The notes under the pieces are model-generated. The model did no database searches, was not told the DNA's origin, and saw only the letters and a list, made by a program, of their open reading frames with translations. Of a stretch of DNA of 64,000 bases, positions 7,325 through 16,410 are shown piece after piece. Each line of letters starts with the position of its first letter. The stretch's first letter is position 1. Source of the stretch: Actinomadura parmotrematis (lineage in GTDB: Bacteria > Actinomycetota > Actinomycetes > Streptosporangiales > Streptosporangiaceae); the NCBI RefSeq assembly GCF_019458805.1, contig NZ_JAIBOA010000007.1:186001-250000 (forward strand), read 5' to 3'. The position numbers and the translations under genes are program-made.

Positions 7325-8758
7325 ATGACCACCGAGCAGGCCGCCGGGCGGAGCGACGGGCCGGGCGACGGGCCGGGCGCGGGCCACGCCGACCGCTGGC
7401 GGGCGCTCGCGGTCTGCCTGGTCGCGGCGTTCATGACGCTGCTGGACGTCAGCATCGTCAACGTCGCGCTGCCGTCGATCCGCGAAGGCCTGGACGCCTC
7501 GGAGTCGTCGCTGGAGTGGATCCTGTCGGGCTACGCGCTGACGTTCGGGCTGGTGCTCGTCCCGGCGGGGCGGCTCGGCGACGCGCGCAGCCGCCGCGCG
7601 GTGTTCATGTCCGGCCTCGCGCTGTTCACCGCCTCCAGCGCCGTCGCCGGGTTCGCCCCGACGATCGGCTGGCTCGTCGGGGCGCGGCTCGTGCAGGGCG
7701 TCGCCGGCGGCATCATCAACCCGCAGATCGCCGGGCTCATCCAGCAGCTGTTCCGCGGCGCCGAGCGGGGCCGCGCGTTCGGCGCGCTCGGCTCGGTCAT
7801 CGGCGTCGCGACGGCCGTCGGGCCGCTGCTCGGCGGCCTGCTCATCGAGCTGGCCGGTCCGGACGCCGGCTGGCGGTGGATCTTCTTCGTGAACGTGCCG
7901 GTCGGCCTGGCCGCGCTGCCGCTCGCCCGCCGGCTGCTGCCCGCCCCGGTCCGCGGCGAGCGGCAGGGCATGGACTCGCTCGGCGTGCTGCTGCTCGGCG
8001 CCGGCGTCCTCGCGCTCATGCTGCCGTTCGTGCAGGAGCGGCAGTGGCACGGCGCCGCCAAGTGGTGGCTCGTGCCGCTCGGCCTGCTGCTGCTCGCCGC
8101 GTTCGTGGCCTGGGAGCGGCGCGGCCGGTCCCCGCTGGTCAACCTGGCGCTGTTCCGGCTGCGCTCCTACGCGCTCGGCGCGACGATCGCGCTGCTGTAC
8201 TTCGCGGGCTTCACCTCGATCTTCTTCATCTTCACCCTGTACCTGCAGAACGGCCTGCACTACAGCGCGCTCGGCGCGGGCCTCGCCATCACCCCGTTCG
8301 CGCTCGGGTCCGGCGTCGCCTCCGCCGTCGGCGGGCGCCTCGTGTCGCGGTTCGGGCGGCCCCTGGTCGCGGCCGGGCTCGTGCTCGTCCTGGTCGGCCT
8401 CGCCGGCGCCTGGACGGCGGTGGAGCTGCACGCCGGGTCCGGCGTCGCCTGGCTCACCGCCGTCCCGCTGCTGGTCGCCGGGATCGGCAGCGGCCTGGTG
8501 ATCTCGCCCAACCAGACGATCACGCTGTCGGAGGTGGACTTCACCGAGGGCGGCAGCGCCGCGGGCGTCCTGCAGACCGGCCAGCGCGTCGGCACCGCCA
8601 TCGGCATCGCCGCCGTCGGGGCGGTGTTCTTCGCCCGGGTCGCGAGCAGCCGCGGCGACTGGGCCGAGGCGTTCCGCTACGGGCTCGTCGTCGTGCTCGG
8701 GTTCGTCGCGGCCGCGCTCGCCGCCGCCGTCTACGACCTGGTCGCCGACCGCCGCTGA
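7325..8758 (+). CDS. MFS drug exporter, DHA2/EmrB-QacA type
   Basis: A 477-residue transporter with about 14 predicted membrane spans. It has motif D1 LDVSIVNVALPSI in helix 1, motif A GRLGDARSRR after helix 2, and motif C-like GVATAVGPLLGGLLIE in helix 5. The family expels lipophilic cations, antibiotics or metabolites by proton antiport. ATG 7325 is preferred, with ATG 7313 (four residues longer) as an alternative; neither has a strong ribosome site. The 3' end overlaps convergent kmo by 28 bp. The substrate cannot be read from sequence. Confidence 0.9.
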   Translation: MTTEQAAGRSDGPGDGPGAGHADRWRALAVCLVAAFMTLLDVSIVNVALPSIREGLDASESSLEWILSGYALTFGLVLVPAGRLGDARSRRAVFMSGLALFTASSAVAGFAPTIGWLVGARLVQGVAGGIINPQIAGLIQQLFRGAERGRAFGALGSVIGVATAVGPLLGGLLIELAGPDAGWRWIFFVNVPVGLAALPLARRLLPAPVRGERQGMDSLGVLLLGAGVLALMLPFVQERQWHGAAKWWLVPLGLLLLAAFVAWERRGRSPLVNLALFRLRSYALGATIALLYFAGFTSIFFIFTLYLQNGLHYSALGAGLAITPFALGSGVASAVGGRLVSRFGRPLVAAGLVLVLVGLAGAWTAVELHAGSGVAWLTAVPLLVAGIGSGLVISPNQTITLSEVDFTEGGSAAGVLQTGQRVGTAIGIAAVGAVFFARVASSRGDWAEAFRYGLVVVLGFVAAALAAAVYDLVADRR

Positions 8759-10092
8759 CGCGCCGCCAGCAGGCCCGCCGCGACGAGCAGGCCCCCGGCG
8801 GCGGCCGCACCGGCGAGGATCCGGTTCTGGCGGCGGATCCGCGCCGGGATCTCGGCGTAGGGCAGCGTCGAGAACGACACCAGCTCGTAGCGGGACACGT
8901 AGCGCCCCGGCAGCCGCCGCTCCAGCGCGTGCTGCGCGGCCGTCCGCGCCCGGTACACCGGCGAGGCCACCCGGTCGCGCATCTCGACGAAGTTGTCCAG
9001 CGCCATCTCGGCGATCGCGTCGGTGTTGGCCGTCCGCCGCTCCTGGTACATCGGCAGGGCGCGGGACCAGTCGCCGCCGGTCTCGGTGAGGCACCGGTCG
9101 ATCTCCAGGCAGTCCTCGAACGCGCAGTTGGCGCCCTGCCCGAAGAACGGGACGATGGCGTGCGCGGCGTCGCCGAGCAGTGCGACGACCGCGCCGTCCC
9201 CCTCGCGCACCCACGGCCGGCTGCGGACGGTGACCAGCGACCCGACGGGGTTGCGGGCGAAGTCCTCGGCCAGGTCCGGGATCAGCGCGGCGGCGTCGGG
9301 GTAGGCGGCCCGGAAGTGGCCGCGGACGCGCGCCGGGGCGTCCAGCGCCTCGAACTCCTCCTTCGGCCAGAACAGCGTGCAGGTGAACGAGCGGTCCACG
9401 TTCGGCAGGGCGATCATCATGGCGGTGCCGCGCGGCCAGATGTGCAGGGCGCCGGGGTCGAGCGCGAAGTCCCCGTCGCGGGGCGGGATCGTCAGCTCCT
9501 TGTAGCCGTGCTCCAGGAAGTCCTGCCCGGCCTCGAACCCGCCGTCGGGGCGGAGCGCCCGCCGCATCGCGCTGTAGGCGCCGTCGCAGGCCAGCACGAC
9601 GCCGGCAAGCTCGGTGGCGCCGCCCTCCAGCAGGAGGCGCCCGGCGCCCGTGCCGTCGTCACCGGTGTCGACGCCGGTGACGCGGGCGCCGAACCGCAGC
9701 GTGACGCCGGGGGTGGCCTCGGCGGTGTCCAGCAGCGCGGCGTTCAGCCCGGCGCGGCTGATGGAGTGGATCGCCCGCTCGCCGCCGGCGCTGTAGGGCT
9801 GGAAGTTGTGCCCGCCGCCCGCCGGGTGGACCATGCGGCCGCGCATCGGCAGCGCCTGCTCCAGCGCGAGCTCGCGCAGCCCGACGGCGTCCAGGGCGGC
9901 GAGGCCGCGCGCCGACAGCGCCAGGTTGATGGACCGGCCGCGCTCGGCGCCGGTCGCCCGCGGGTCGGGGCGCCGCTCGTAGACCGTCACCGCGAGGCCG
10001 CGGCGCCCCAGCAGGATCGCCAGCAGGCTCCCGGCGAGGCCGGCGCCGACGACGGCGACGCGCGGCCCGGGTCCGGTCGGCTCAGCGGTCAT
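8731..10092 (-). CDS. kmo: Kynurenine 3-monooxygenase
   Basis: A flavoprotein hydroxylase turning L-kynurenine into 3-hydroxykynurenine with NADPH and O2. It has the FAD Rossmann motif VVGAGLAGSLLA at residues 13-24, the KMO signature RGRSINLALSARG near residue 53, and the second FAD motif LLGDAAHAIVPFFGQGANCAFED. The C-terminal ~30 residues form one hydrophobic segment (ILAGAAAAGGLLVAAGLLAA) followed by Arg, i.e. a tail anchor, as in eukaryotic membrane-bound KMO. The start overlaps the end of the tryptophan dioxygenase gene by 11 bp (coupled). The 3' end overlaps the MFS gene. Confidence 0.93.
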   Translation of the reverse strand: MTAEPTGPGPRVAVVGAGLAGSLLAILLGRRGLAVTVYERRPDPRATGAERGRSINLALSARGLAALDAVGLRELALEQALPMRGRMVHPAGGGHNFQPYSAGGERAIHSISRAGLNAALLDTAEATPGVTLRFGARVTGVDTGDDGTGAGRLLLEGGATELAGVVLACDGAYSAMRRALRPDGGFEAGQDFLEHGYKELTIPPRDGDFALDPGALHIWPRGTAMMIALPNVDRSFTCTLFWPKEEFEALDAPARVRGHFRAAYPDAAALIPDLAEDFARNPVGSLVTVRSRPWVREGDGAVVALLGDAAHAIVPFFGQGANCAFEDCLEIDRCLTETGGDWSRALPMYQERRTANTDAIAEMALDNFVEMRDRVASPVYRARTAAQHALERRLPGRYVSRYELVSFSTLPYAEIPARIRRQNRILAGAAAAGGLLVAAGLLAARQRRSATRS

Positions 10093-10933
10093 CGTCCGCG
10101 CCCTCCTCGGGGGTCTCCTCGATCTGCGACCGGACCTCCCAGAGATCCGGGAAGGCCGGCGTGAACAGCGTCGCGCGCAGGTACGCGGCGCCGTCGGACC
10201 CGCCGGTGCCGATCTTGGCGCCGATGGTGCGCTCCACCATCTTCAGGTGCCGGTACCGCCACTCCTGCACGCCCTCGTCGACGTCCACCAGGGCCTCGCA
10301 GACCTCGACGGCCGGGCCGTCGTCGTCGCGGTAGACCGCCAGCAGGGCGCGCTGGACGCCGGCGTCGGGCGTCCAGGGCCGCGCCGGGTCGCGCTCCAGC
10401 GCGGCGGCCGGGACGTCGTAGCCGTGCCCGGCGAGGTAGCGCAGCAGCGAGTCGAGCACCGAGCGGCGGCCGAGCGCGGCCCGCAGCCGCTCGTCGGCGC
10501 GCACGTCGGAGGCGGGGAACGCGCGGCGCCCGAGGACCGCCTCGATCTCGCGGAACTGCGCGGACTGGAAGCCGCTGGAGGTGCCGAGGGCGTCCCGGAA
10601 GGACGCGAACTGGCGCGGCGTCATCGTCTCCAGCACGTCCAGCTGCCCGACCACCGTCTTCAGGATCTTGGCGACGCGGCGGGCGGTGCGGAGCGTCCCG
10701 GCGCTGTCGCCCGCCTCCAGGCGGCGCTGGAGCAGCGCCGCCTCGTGCAGGATCTGCTTGAACCAGAGCTCGTACACCTGGTGGATGACGACGAACAGCA
10801 GCTCGTCGTGCGCCCCGGTGCGCGGGCGCTGCGCCGCCAGCAGCTCGTCCAGCCGCAGGTACCCGCCGTAGGTGACCGCCTCGTCACCGCTGCTCTCCGT
10901 GCCCGTGATACCGCCCGTGCCACCGCTCGTCAT
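10082..10933 (-). CDS. kynA: Tryptophan 2,3-dioxygenase
   Basis: A heme dioxygenase that opens tryptophan to N-formylkynurenine. 283 residues, with the N-terminal YGGYLRLDELLAAQ, the active-site helix HDELLFVVIHQVYELWFKQI, the middle SSGFQSAQFREIE and the heme-ligand region EWRYRHLKMVERTIGAKIGTGGSDG. ATG (plus-strand 10931-10933) is chosen, with GGAGCG ahead; a longer frame would add a non-family Cys/Arg-rich extension. It is the first gene of a two-gene operon with kmo. No kynurenine formamidase, kynureninase or 3-hydroxyanthranilate dioxygenase is identified in the window. Confidence 0.94.
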   Translation of the reverse strand: MTSGGTGGITGTESSGDEAVTYGGYLRLDELLAAQRPRTGAHDELLFVVIHQVYELWFKQILHEAALLQRRLEAGDSAGTLRTARRVAKILKTVVGQLDVLETMTPRQFASFRDALGTSSGFQSAQFREIEAVLGRRAFPASDVRADERLRAALGRRSVLDSLLRYLAGHGYDVPAAALERDPARPWTPDAGVQRALLAVYRDDDGPAVEVCEALVDVDEGVQEWRYRHLKMVERTIGAKIGTGGSDGAAYLRATLFTPAFPDLWEVRSQIEETPEEGADDDR

Positions 10934-11109
10934 GCCGCTCGCCACGCTCCCTGGCCGCCGGCGGAGCGGCACCACGCTGTGCACAGGACATCCGCCGGAA
11001 GACCGACAGCAAAAGGTATACAACGGGCGGCCCGGCGATCCAGGGTCCGCCGCGCCGGGCGTGCGCTAGCCTGCCGCCGGAACCGCACGCGGCGGCGAGG
11101 AGACCGGGC

Positions 11110-12213
11110 ATGGGCGAGATCGTCAGGGAGTTCGTCGGGCTGCCGTCCCCGCTGGTCGGACGGGCGGGCGCGGGCGGCCACCCCTGCCAGGGCGTCTACC
11201 ACCGGCCGCAGGGGGAGAACCCGGGAACCGCGTTCATCGCCACCCATTACAACGTGGACTTCTCCGAGCACTACCTCGCCGAGCACCTGGCGGCGCGCGG
11301 GTACGGGTTCCTGGGCTGGAACACCCGCTTCCGCGGCGCCGAGCCCTACTTCCTGCTCGACCACGCGCTCGCCGAGATCGGCGTCGGCGTCCGCTGGCTG
11401 CGCGAGCAGGCGGGCGCGGAGCGGGTCGTGCTGCTCGGCAACTCCGGCGGCGGGTCGCTGATGGCCGCCTACCAGTCGCAGGCGACCGAACCGAACGTCA
11501 CGCCGGTCGCCGGGATGCGGCCCGTCGAGGCGATCGGGGACCTGCCCGCCGGGGACCTGTTCGTCGCGCTCGCCGCCCACGCGGGCCGTCCCGAGGTGCT
11601 GACGGCCTGGATGGACCCCTCGGTCACCGACGAGACCGACCCGCTCTCGGTGGACCCCGCCCTCGACCCCTACGGCGAGGAGAACGCCCCGCCCTACGGC
11701 GAGGCGTTCCAGGCCCGCTACCGGGCCGCGCAGCGCGCCCGCAACGAGCGCATCACCGACTGGGCGATCGGCGAGCTGGCCGCCCTGGACGGCACCCGCG
11801 CCCGCGACCGCCTGTTCAACGTGCACCGGACGTGGGCGGACCTGCGGATGGCCGACCCGTCGATCGAGCCGTCGGACCGCCGCCCCAACCGCTGCTACCA
11901 GGGCGACCCGAAGCGCGCCAACTACGGCGTGTTCGGCCTCGGCTCGGTCTGCACGCTGCGGAGCTGGCTGTCGATGTGGAGCCTGCGCACGTCCCAGTGC
12001 ACGGCCGCGCCGCACCTGGCGCGCGTCACCGTCCCGTCGCTGGTCGTCCACGCGACCGCCGACGAGGGCGTGTTCGACAGCGACGCCCGCGCGATCCTCG
12101 GCGCGCTCGCCGCCGCCGACAAGACCCTGGAACTGGTGAAGGACGGTCACTACCTGCCCTCCTCGCGCCCGCTCGCCGCCGACCTCATCGACGCGTGGGT
12201 CCGAGGACGCTGA
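11110..12213 (+). CDS. Alpha/beta hydrolase
   Basis: 367 residues, with nucleophile elbow LLGNSGGGSLMAAY (Ser in GNSGG, residues ~114-118), an acid residue region VVHATADEGVFDSDAR and a C-terminal His in LELVKDGHYLP, the order of an alpha/beta-hydrolase triad. A long lid-like insert (residues ~150-300) separates elbow and Asp and contains Cys residues and an Arg/Trp-rich block. No signal peptide. ATG 11110 follows GAGGAG. It is divergent from kynA across 176 bp, so shared control is possible. A formamidase role for the kynurenine pathway is conceivable but unsupported by motifs. Confidence 0.8.
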   Translation: MGEIVREFVGLPSPLVGRAGAGGHPCQGVYHRPQGENPGTAFIATHYNVDFSEHYLAEHLAARGYGFLGWNTRFRGAEPYFLLDHALAEIGVGVRWLREQAGAERVVLLGNSGGGSLMAAYQSQATEPNVTPVAGMRPVEAIGDLPAGDLFVALAAHAGRPEVLTAWMDPSVTDETDPLSVDPALDPYGEENAPPYGEAFQARYRAAQRARNERITDWAIGELAALDGTRARDRLFNVHRTWADLRMADPSIEPSDRRPNRCYQGDPKRANYGVFGLGSVCTLRSWLSMWSLRTSQCTAAPHLARVTVPSLVVHATADEGVFDSDARAILGALAAADKTLELVKDGHYLPSSRPLAADLIDAWVRGR

Positions 12214-12228
12214 CGGCTCCGGCGAACG

Positions 12229-13242
12229 TCACGGCTTGAGGACGAGCCGGATCGGGTTGCCCTCCTTATTGACCAGCCGCTCGACGGCCTTCGGCGCGTC
12301 GGCGAGGGGCAGCACGCCGGAGATGGAGCGGGAGAACTCCACTCGGTGGCCGCGCACGAGGGCGAGCAGCTCGGCGAGGTCGGTGAACTCCGACCCGTAG
12401 TGGCCGCGGATCTGCTGCTGGAAGTAGCTGAACGCGGTGCCGTCGCTGATGGTGAGCGGCTTGTTGGTGAGCCCGACCAGCACCATCCGCCCCTTCGGGC
12501 CGAGGCACTTGGCGGCCTGCTCGCGCACCGGCGCGACCCCCGCGAAGTCGAAGGCGACGTCGACGCCCGCGCCGCCCGACGCCTCCCGGATGCGCTGGAC
12601 GGCGTCGTCGGCGGCGGAGTCGACCGCGACGTCGGCGCCGAAGTCCAGGGCGCGGTCGCGGGCGGCCTCCAGCGGGTCGATCGCGATGATGGGCGCGGCG
12701 CCGATCACACGGAGGAGCTGGACGGCATGCGCGCCGAGCCCGCCGACGCCCCACACCGCCGCCGGGCGGCCCGCCGCGGCCTGCCCGGTCGTGGTGATCG
12801 CCGCCCAGGGGGTGGACACCGCGTCGGGGATGATCGCGGCCTGCTCGAACGGCAGGTCGTCGGGGATCGCCAGCAGCGTGTCGGCGGCGGCGACGGCGAA
12901 CTCCGCCCAGCCGCCGTCGTAGTCCACGCCGCGGGTGTAGACGACGCCGCCGCGCTCCTCGCCGGCGGCGAGCATCACCCGGTCGCCGGGCTTCCAGGCG
13001 GTGACGCCCGCGCCGAGGCGCTCGACGGTCCCGGCGGTCTCGTGGCCGAGGGTGACGGTGTCGCCCTTCAGGTAGAGCGGCCGCAGCGACCCGTCGATGA
13101 GGTGCACGTCCGACAGGCACACCCCGGCGGCCTCGACCTTGACCCGGACCTCGCCGGGGCCGGGCTCGGGCACCGGGACCTCGGCGACCTGGAAATCGCG
13201 GGTGGCGACGTTCAGCCGCCCGGCGAGCATCGTTGCAGTCAT
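12229..13242 (-). CDS. Zinc-dependent alcohol dehydrogenase (medium-chain family)
   Basis: A 337-residue MDR enzyme. Catalytic zinc residues are Cys in AAGVCLSDVHL and His-Glu in TLGHETAGTV. The NAD(P)-binding loop is VWGVGGLGAHAVQLL, followed by an acidic residue (IIAIDPLEAA) favouring NAD. The structural-zinc four-Cys loop is absent, so it belongs to a group with only the catalytic zinc. ATG at plus-strand 13240-13242 is preferred over a frame extended to 13269; the ribosome site is weak. It is convergent with the hydrolase gene (15-bp gap). Substrate unknown. Confidence 0.88.
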   Translation of the reverse strand: MTATMLAGRLNVATRDFQVAEVPVPEPGPGEVRVKVEAAGVCLSDVHLIDGSLRPLYLKGDTVTLGHETAGTVERLGAGVTAWKPGDRVMLAAGEERGGVVYTRGVDYDGGWAEFAVAAADTLLAIPDDLPFEQAAIIPDAVSTPWAAITTTGQAAAGRPAAVWGVGGLGAHAVQLLRVIGAAPIIAIDPLEAARDRALDFGADVAVDSAADDAVQRIREASGGAGVDVAFDFAGVAPVREQAAKCLGPKGRMVLVGLTNKPLTISDGTAFSYFQQQIRGHYGSEFTDLAELLALVRGHRVEFSRSISGVLPLADAPKAVERLVNKEGNPIRLVLKP

Positions 13243-13332
13243 GGGGGGACGATTCCCCCGCGAGGTCAATTCCAGGCAAGATCCGGACGATCTTTGTGCG
13301 GGCCGCTCCCGCGCGCCGTCCCGCGCGGCCGC

Positions 13333-14628
13333 TCAGGCGCGGGGGCGCGGCCGCAGGCTGCTGCCGACGAGCGTGCCGAGCGCGATCGCGATGACGGCGA
13401 GCAGCGCGTTCAGCAGGCCCGCGGCGCCGCGCGCGCCCCCGGCGTCCAGCAGCTCGCGCAGGCTGGTGAGGCCGAGCGCGCCGGGCACCAGCATCCAGAA
13501 CGAGGTGAGGAACGTCACCTGCGTCGCCGGCGCGTTGCGGCGGCTCTGCAGCGCGTACCCGAGCGGCGTGATGGCGGCCGCGCCGAGGAACGCGCCGAGC
13601 AGCGCGCCGCCGAGCGCGGACCCGGCGACCTGCACCGTCCACACGGTGTAGAGCGCGACGAGCAGCCACGGCAGGGTGTGCGCGGGCGCGCTGTAGTGCA
13701 TGTAGAACCCGACGCCGAGCAGCAGCACCCCGAGCCAGGGCGCCCACCAGCCGAGCGACGCCGCCTCCGGGTCGGGGACCGGCGTCGCGTGCGCGGCCTG
13801 CACGCCGACGAGGATCCCGAAGGCCAGCAGGAACAGCACGTTGATGCCGTAGATGAGGCGGCTGCTGCCCGCCACCATGGCGCCGGCGGCGAGGTCGATG
13901 GCGCCGACGGTGAGCGCCGCGCCCGGCAGCAGGGACACGAGCGGCGGCACGAGCAGCTGGACGGGGTCGCCGTCGGCGAGCGCGCCGGCGAACCGGTAGG
14001 CGAGGACGGTGATGAGCAGCGAGGCGAGCACCGGCAGCACCAGGGCGAGGTTGCGCACCCGCCCCGCGAGCAGCCGGAGCGCCCCGACGAGCAGCCCGAG
14101 CAGCAGGTAGCCCGCCATCGCGCCGGTCGTCGCGTCGCGGATCAGCCCGAGCCCGAGCGTCAGCACCGCGTGCCCGGTGAGCACGGTCGCGGGCGACAGC
14201 CGCGACGGCTCGGCCTTGACGCGGGCGAGCCGGAGCGCGCCCTCGCCCGGGTCGAGCAGGTGGCGGCGACTGTCGGCGAGCAGCGCGCGCACCTCGCCCA
14301 CCTGGTCCAGGCGCAGGTTGGCGCCGACGGGCGCGAAGTCGACCGCCTCGGGGGCGAGCGTCATCGGGCCGCCCGGACCGCCGTCCGTCGGCCCCGACCG
14401 CACCCAGACGCCCGTCGGCAGCACCATGATGCGGAAACCGGCGGCGCCGTAGGCGCGGGCGAGCTCGCCGATCTCGGCGGTGACCTGCGTGCTCGGCTCG
14501 CCGCTCTCGCAGAGCGCGACGGCGAGATCGCGCAGGTACCGCACCAGCTCGGGCGGCGGCCCGTCCTCGGGGACGGGCGGCGCGACCGGGCGCAGCGCGT
14601 CCAGCGCGCCGCGCACGCGCGGCGGCAC
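13333..14628 (-). CDS. ThrE-type threonine/serine exporter family protein
   Basis: A 431-residue membrane protein. A soluble N-terminal ~130 residues (LARAYGAAGFRIMVLPTGVWVRSGP) precedes about ten membrane spans arranged as a ThrE half followed by a ThrE_2 half. ThrE of Corynebacterium exports threonine and serine using the proton gradient. The GTG at plus-strand 14626-14628 lacks a clear ribosome site; GGAGGC further up precedes no ATG/GTG/TTG in frame, so the start is uncertain. It lies 58 bp behind aspT in the same direction, plausibly the third gene of the aspartate operon. Confidence 0.82.
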   Translation of the reverse strand: MPPRVRGALDALRPVAPPVPEDGPPPELVRYLRDLAVALCESGEPSTQVTAEIGELARAYGAAGFRIMVLPTGVWVRSGPTDGGPGGPMTLAPEAVDFAPVGANLRLDQVGEVRALLADSRRHLLDPGEGALRLARVKAEPSRLSPATVLTGHAVLTLGLGLIRDATTGAMAGYLLLGLLVGALRLLAGRVRNLALVLPVLASLLITVLAYRFAGALADGDPVQLLVPPLVSLLPGAALTVGAIDLAAGAMVAGSSRLIYGINVLFLLAFGILVGVQAAHATPVPDPEAASLGWWAPWLGVLLLGVGFYMHYSAPAHTLPWLLVALYTVWTVQVAGSALGGALLGAFLGAAAITPLGYALQSRRNAPATQVTFLTSFWMLVPGALGLTSLRELLDAGGARGAAGLLNALLAVIAIALGTLVGSSLRPRPRA

Positions 14629-14686
14629 GCGCGGCAGCGCGGTTCTCCGGAATCTCGGGATCAGGGCGCCTCCCCGCGGCGGAATC

Positions 14687-16405
14687 TCATGTGAGCGCGC
14701 CCGCCATGGCGACGGCGACCGGGCCGAGGAGCGGCAGGACGACGTTGGAGAGCGCGTAGACGATCGTGTACGCCATCAGCGGGGTGCTGTTGCCGGCCGC
14801 CTGCTGGATGGCGGTGATCGCGGGCGTGGAGCACTGCTGGCCCGCGATCGAGCCGAGCGCGAGCGGCGCCGGCAGCTTCATGATCTTCCAGGCGACGACG
14901 AGCGACAGGCAGGCCGGGATCAGCGTCATGCAGATGCCGGCGAGCGGCAGCGACAGCCCGTACTTGCCGATCAGCTCGACGGCCTTCGGGCCGGACGAGA
15001 GGCCGACCGCGCAGATGAAGGTGGCGAGCCCGAGGTCCTTGATGACGGAGGCCGCGGCCGGGTCGTACTGGCCGTGCGCGGGGTTCTTGGCGCGCAGCCA
15101 CCCGAACAGCAGGCCCGACAGCAGGCAGCCGCCGCCGGTGCCGAGCGACAGCGGCACGTCCCCGAGCGTCAGGGTGACCTTGCCGATCAGCATGCCGAGG
15201 ATGATGCCGACGGCGATGTACACGAAGTCGGCCTTCACTCCCGGGTCGATGCGGAGGCCGAGGCGGCCCGCGGCGGCGGCGACCGCGGACGACGCGCCGG
15301 TCAGCCGGATCTCGTCGCCGGAGTGCACGACGGTGTCGGGCCGCATCGGCAGCGGCTGCTCGACCCGGCTGAGGTCGGTGAGGAACACGCCCCGCGCCGA
15401 GCCGGCCAGGTCGTCGCGGACGTCGCCGAGGCGGCGCCCCGCGCGCGGCAGGTGCGCGAGCTGCACCTGAGCGACGTCAAGGTCGCTGTTCAGCGCGTCG
15501 GCGTCGCCGAGCTCGGGGCCGATGACGGCGTCCGCGCCGGCGAGCGCCGCGCGCGGCCCGTACAGCACCAGCACGTCGTCGCGGGCGAGCACGGTGTCCG
15601 GGGACGCCCCGGCGGCGGCCGGTGCGGCGGTGCCCGCGCCCGCAGCCGTGGCGCCGGGCTCCTGCACGCGCTCGACGGTGACGCCGTCGCCGAGCCGCCG
15701 CTCCAGCTCGGCGACGGTGAGGCCGGTCGCGGTCGTCACGCGGTGCGCGCGGCCGACGAGCGACGGCAGGTCCTTCGGGGCGTCGTCCTCGCCGCTCCCG
15801 CCGAGCGCCGCCCACAGCTTCCGGGCTTCGGCGCGCAGGTCGATGCGCATGATGGCGGGGAAGAACTGGCTGCTGAGCAGCACGATGGTGATGAGGCCGC
15901 AGATGTAGGAGATGGAGTAGGCGGTGCCGACGTTGGCCTGCAGCGTGGCGATCTGCGCGGCGGGCAGGTGCAGCTTGCCGATGGCCTCGGTCGCGGTGCC
16001 GAGCACAGCGGACTCGGTCGCGCCGCCCGCGAGGAGCCCGGCGGCGGTCCCGACGTCCAGGTCCAGGGTGACGATCGCGACCGCGGTGATCGCCAGGATG
16101 GCGACCACCTCGACCACGGTGAACACGCCGTAGCGCAGGCTCTGCCGGTTCAGGTGGGCGAAGAACGACGGCCCCGCCATGAACCCCAGGGTGAAGATGA
16201 ACATGGCGAAGGCGATGTTCTTCACCTGGTCGTTCAGGGTGACGTCGGCGACCAGCCCGACGAGGATCGCCACGATCAGCGTGCCGGCCACGCCGCCGAG
16301 CGAGAGCTTCCAGATCTTGACGCGGCCGACCGCGAAGCCGAGGGCGAGGCTGATGAACAGCGCCATCTCCGGCAGGTCCTTCAGCAGGTCCTTGAACCAG
16401 TCCAT
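14687..16405 (-). CDS. aspT: Aspartate:alanine antiporter AspT
   Basis: A 572-residue AAE-family exchanger. There are five N-terminal spans (LFISLALGFAVGR, GGATESAVLGTATEAIG), a central soluble ~180-residue part with two TrkA-C-like domains (LARDDVLVLYGPRAALAGAD; VVHSGDEIRLTGAS), and five C-terminal spans with GSIAGQQCSTPAITAIQQAAG. In Tetragenococcus, AspT swaps external aspartate for internal alanine electrogenically, building proton-motive force with AspD. The start is 5 bp after the aspD stop, a tight operon that supports this pairing. The middle contains an Ala/Gly/Pro-rich linker. Confidence 0.92.
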   Translation of the reverse strand: MDWFKDLLKDLPEMALFISLALGFAVGRVKIWKLSLGGVAGTLIVAILVGLVADVTLNDQVKNIAFAMFIFTLGFMAGPSFFAHLNRQSLRYGVFTVVEVVAILAITAVAIVTLDLDVGTAAGLLAGGATESAVLGTATEAIGKLHLPAAQIATLQANVGTAYSISYICGLITIVLLSSQFFPAIMRIDLRAEARKLWAALGGSGEDDAPKDLPSLVGRAHRVTTATGLTVAELERRLGDGVTVERVQEPGATAAGAGTAAPAAAGASPDTVLARDDVLVLYGPRAALAGADAVIGPELGDADALNSDLDVAQVQLAHLPRAGRRLGDVRDDLAGSARGVFLTDLSRVEQPLPMRPDTVVHSGDEIRLTGASSAVAAAAGRLGLRIDPGVKADFVYIAVGIILGMLIGKVTLTLGDVPLSLGTGGGCLLSGLLFGWLRAKNPAHGQYDPAAASVIKDLGLATFICAVGLSSGPKAVELIGKYGLSLPLAGICMTLIPACLSLVVAWKIMKLPAPLALGSIAGQQCSTPAITAIQQAAGNSTPLMAYTIVYALSNVVLPLLGPVAVAMAGALT

Positions 16406-16410
16406 CGGCG

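Noticed and set aside
11011..11026. GTATAC palindrome (11016-11021) between kynA and the hydrolase as a GntR-type operator
   Set aside because: Only the six central bases are symmetric; the flanks do not match on both sides and no GntR gene is nearby.
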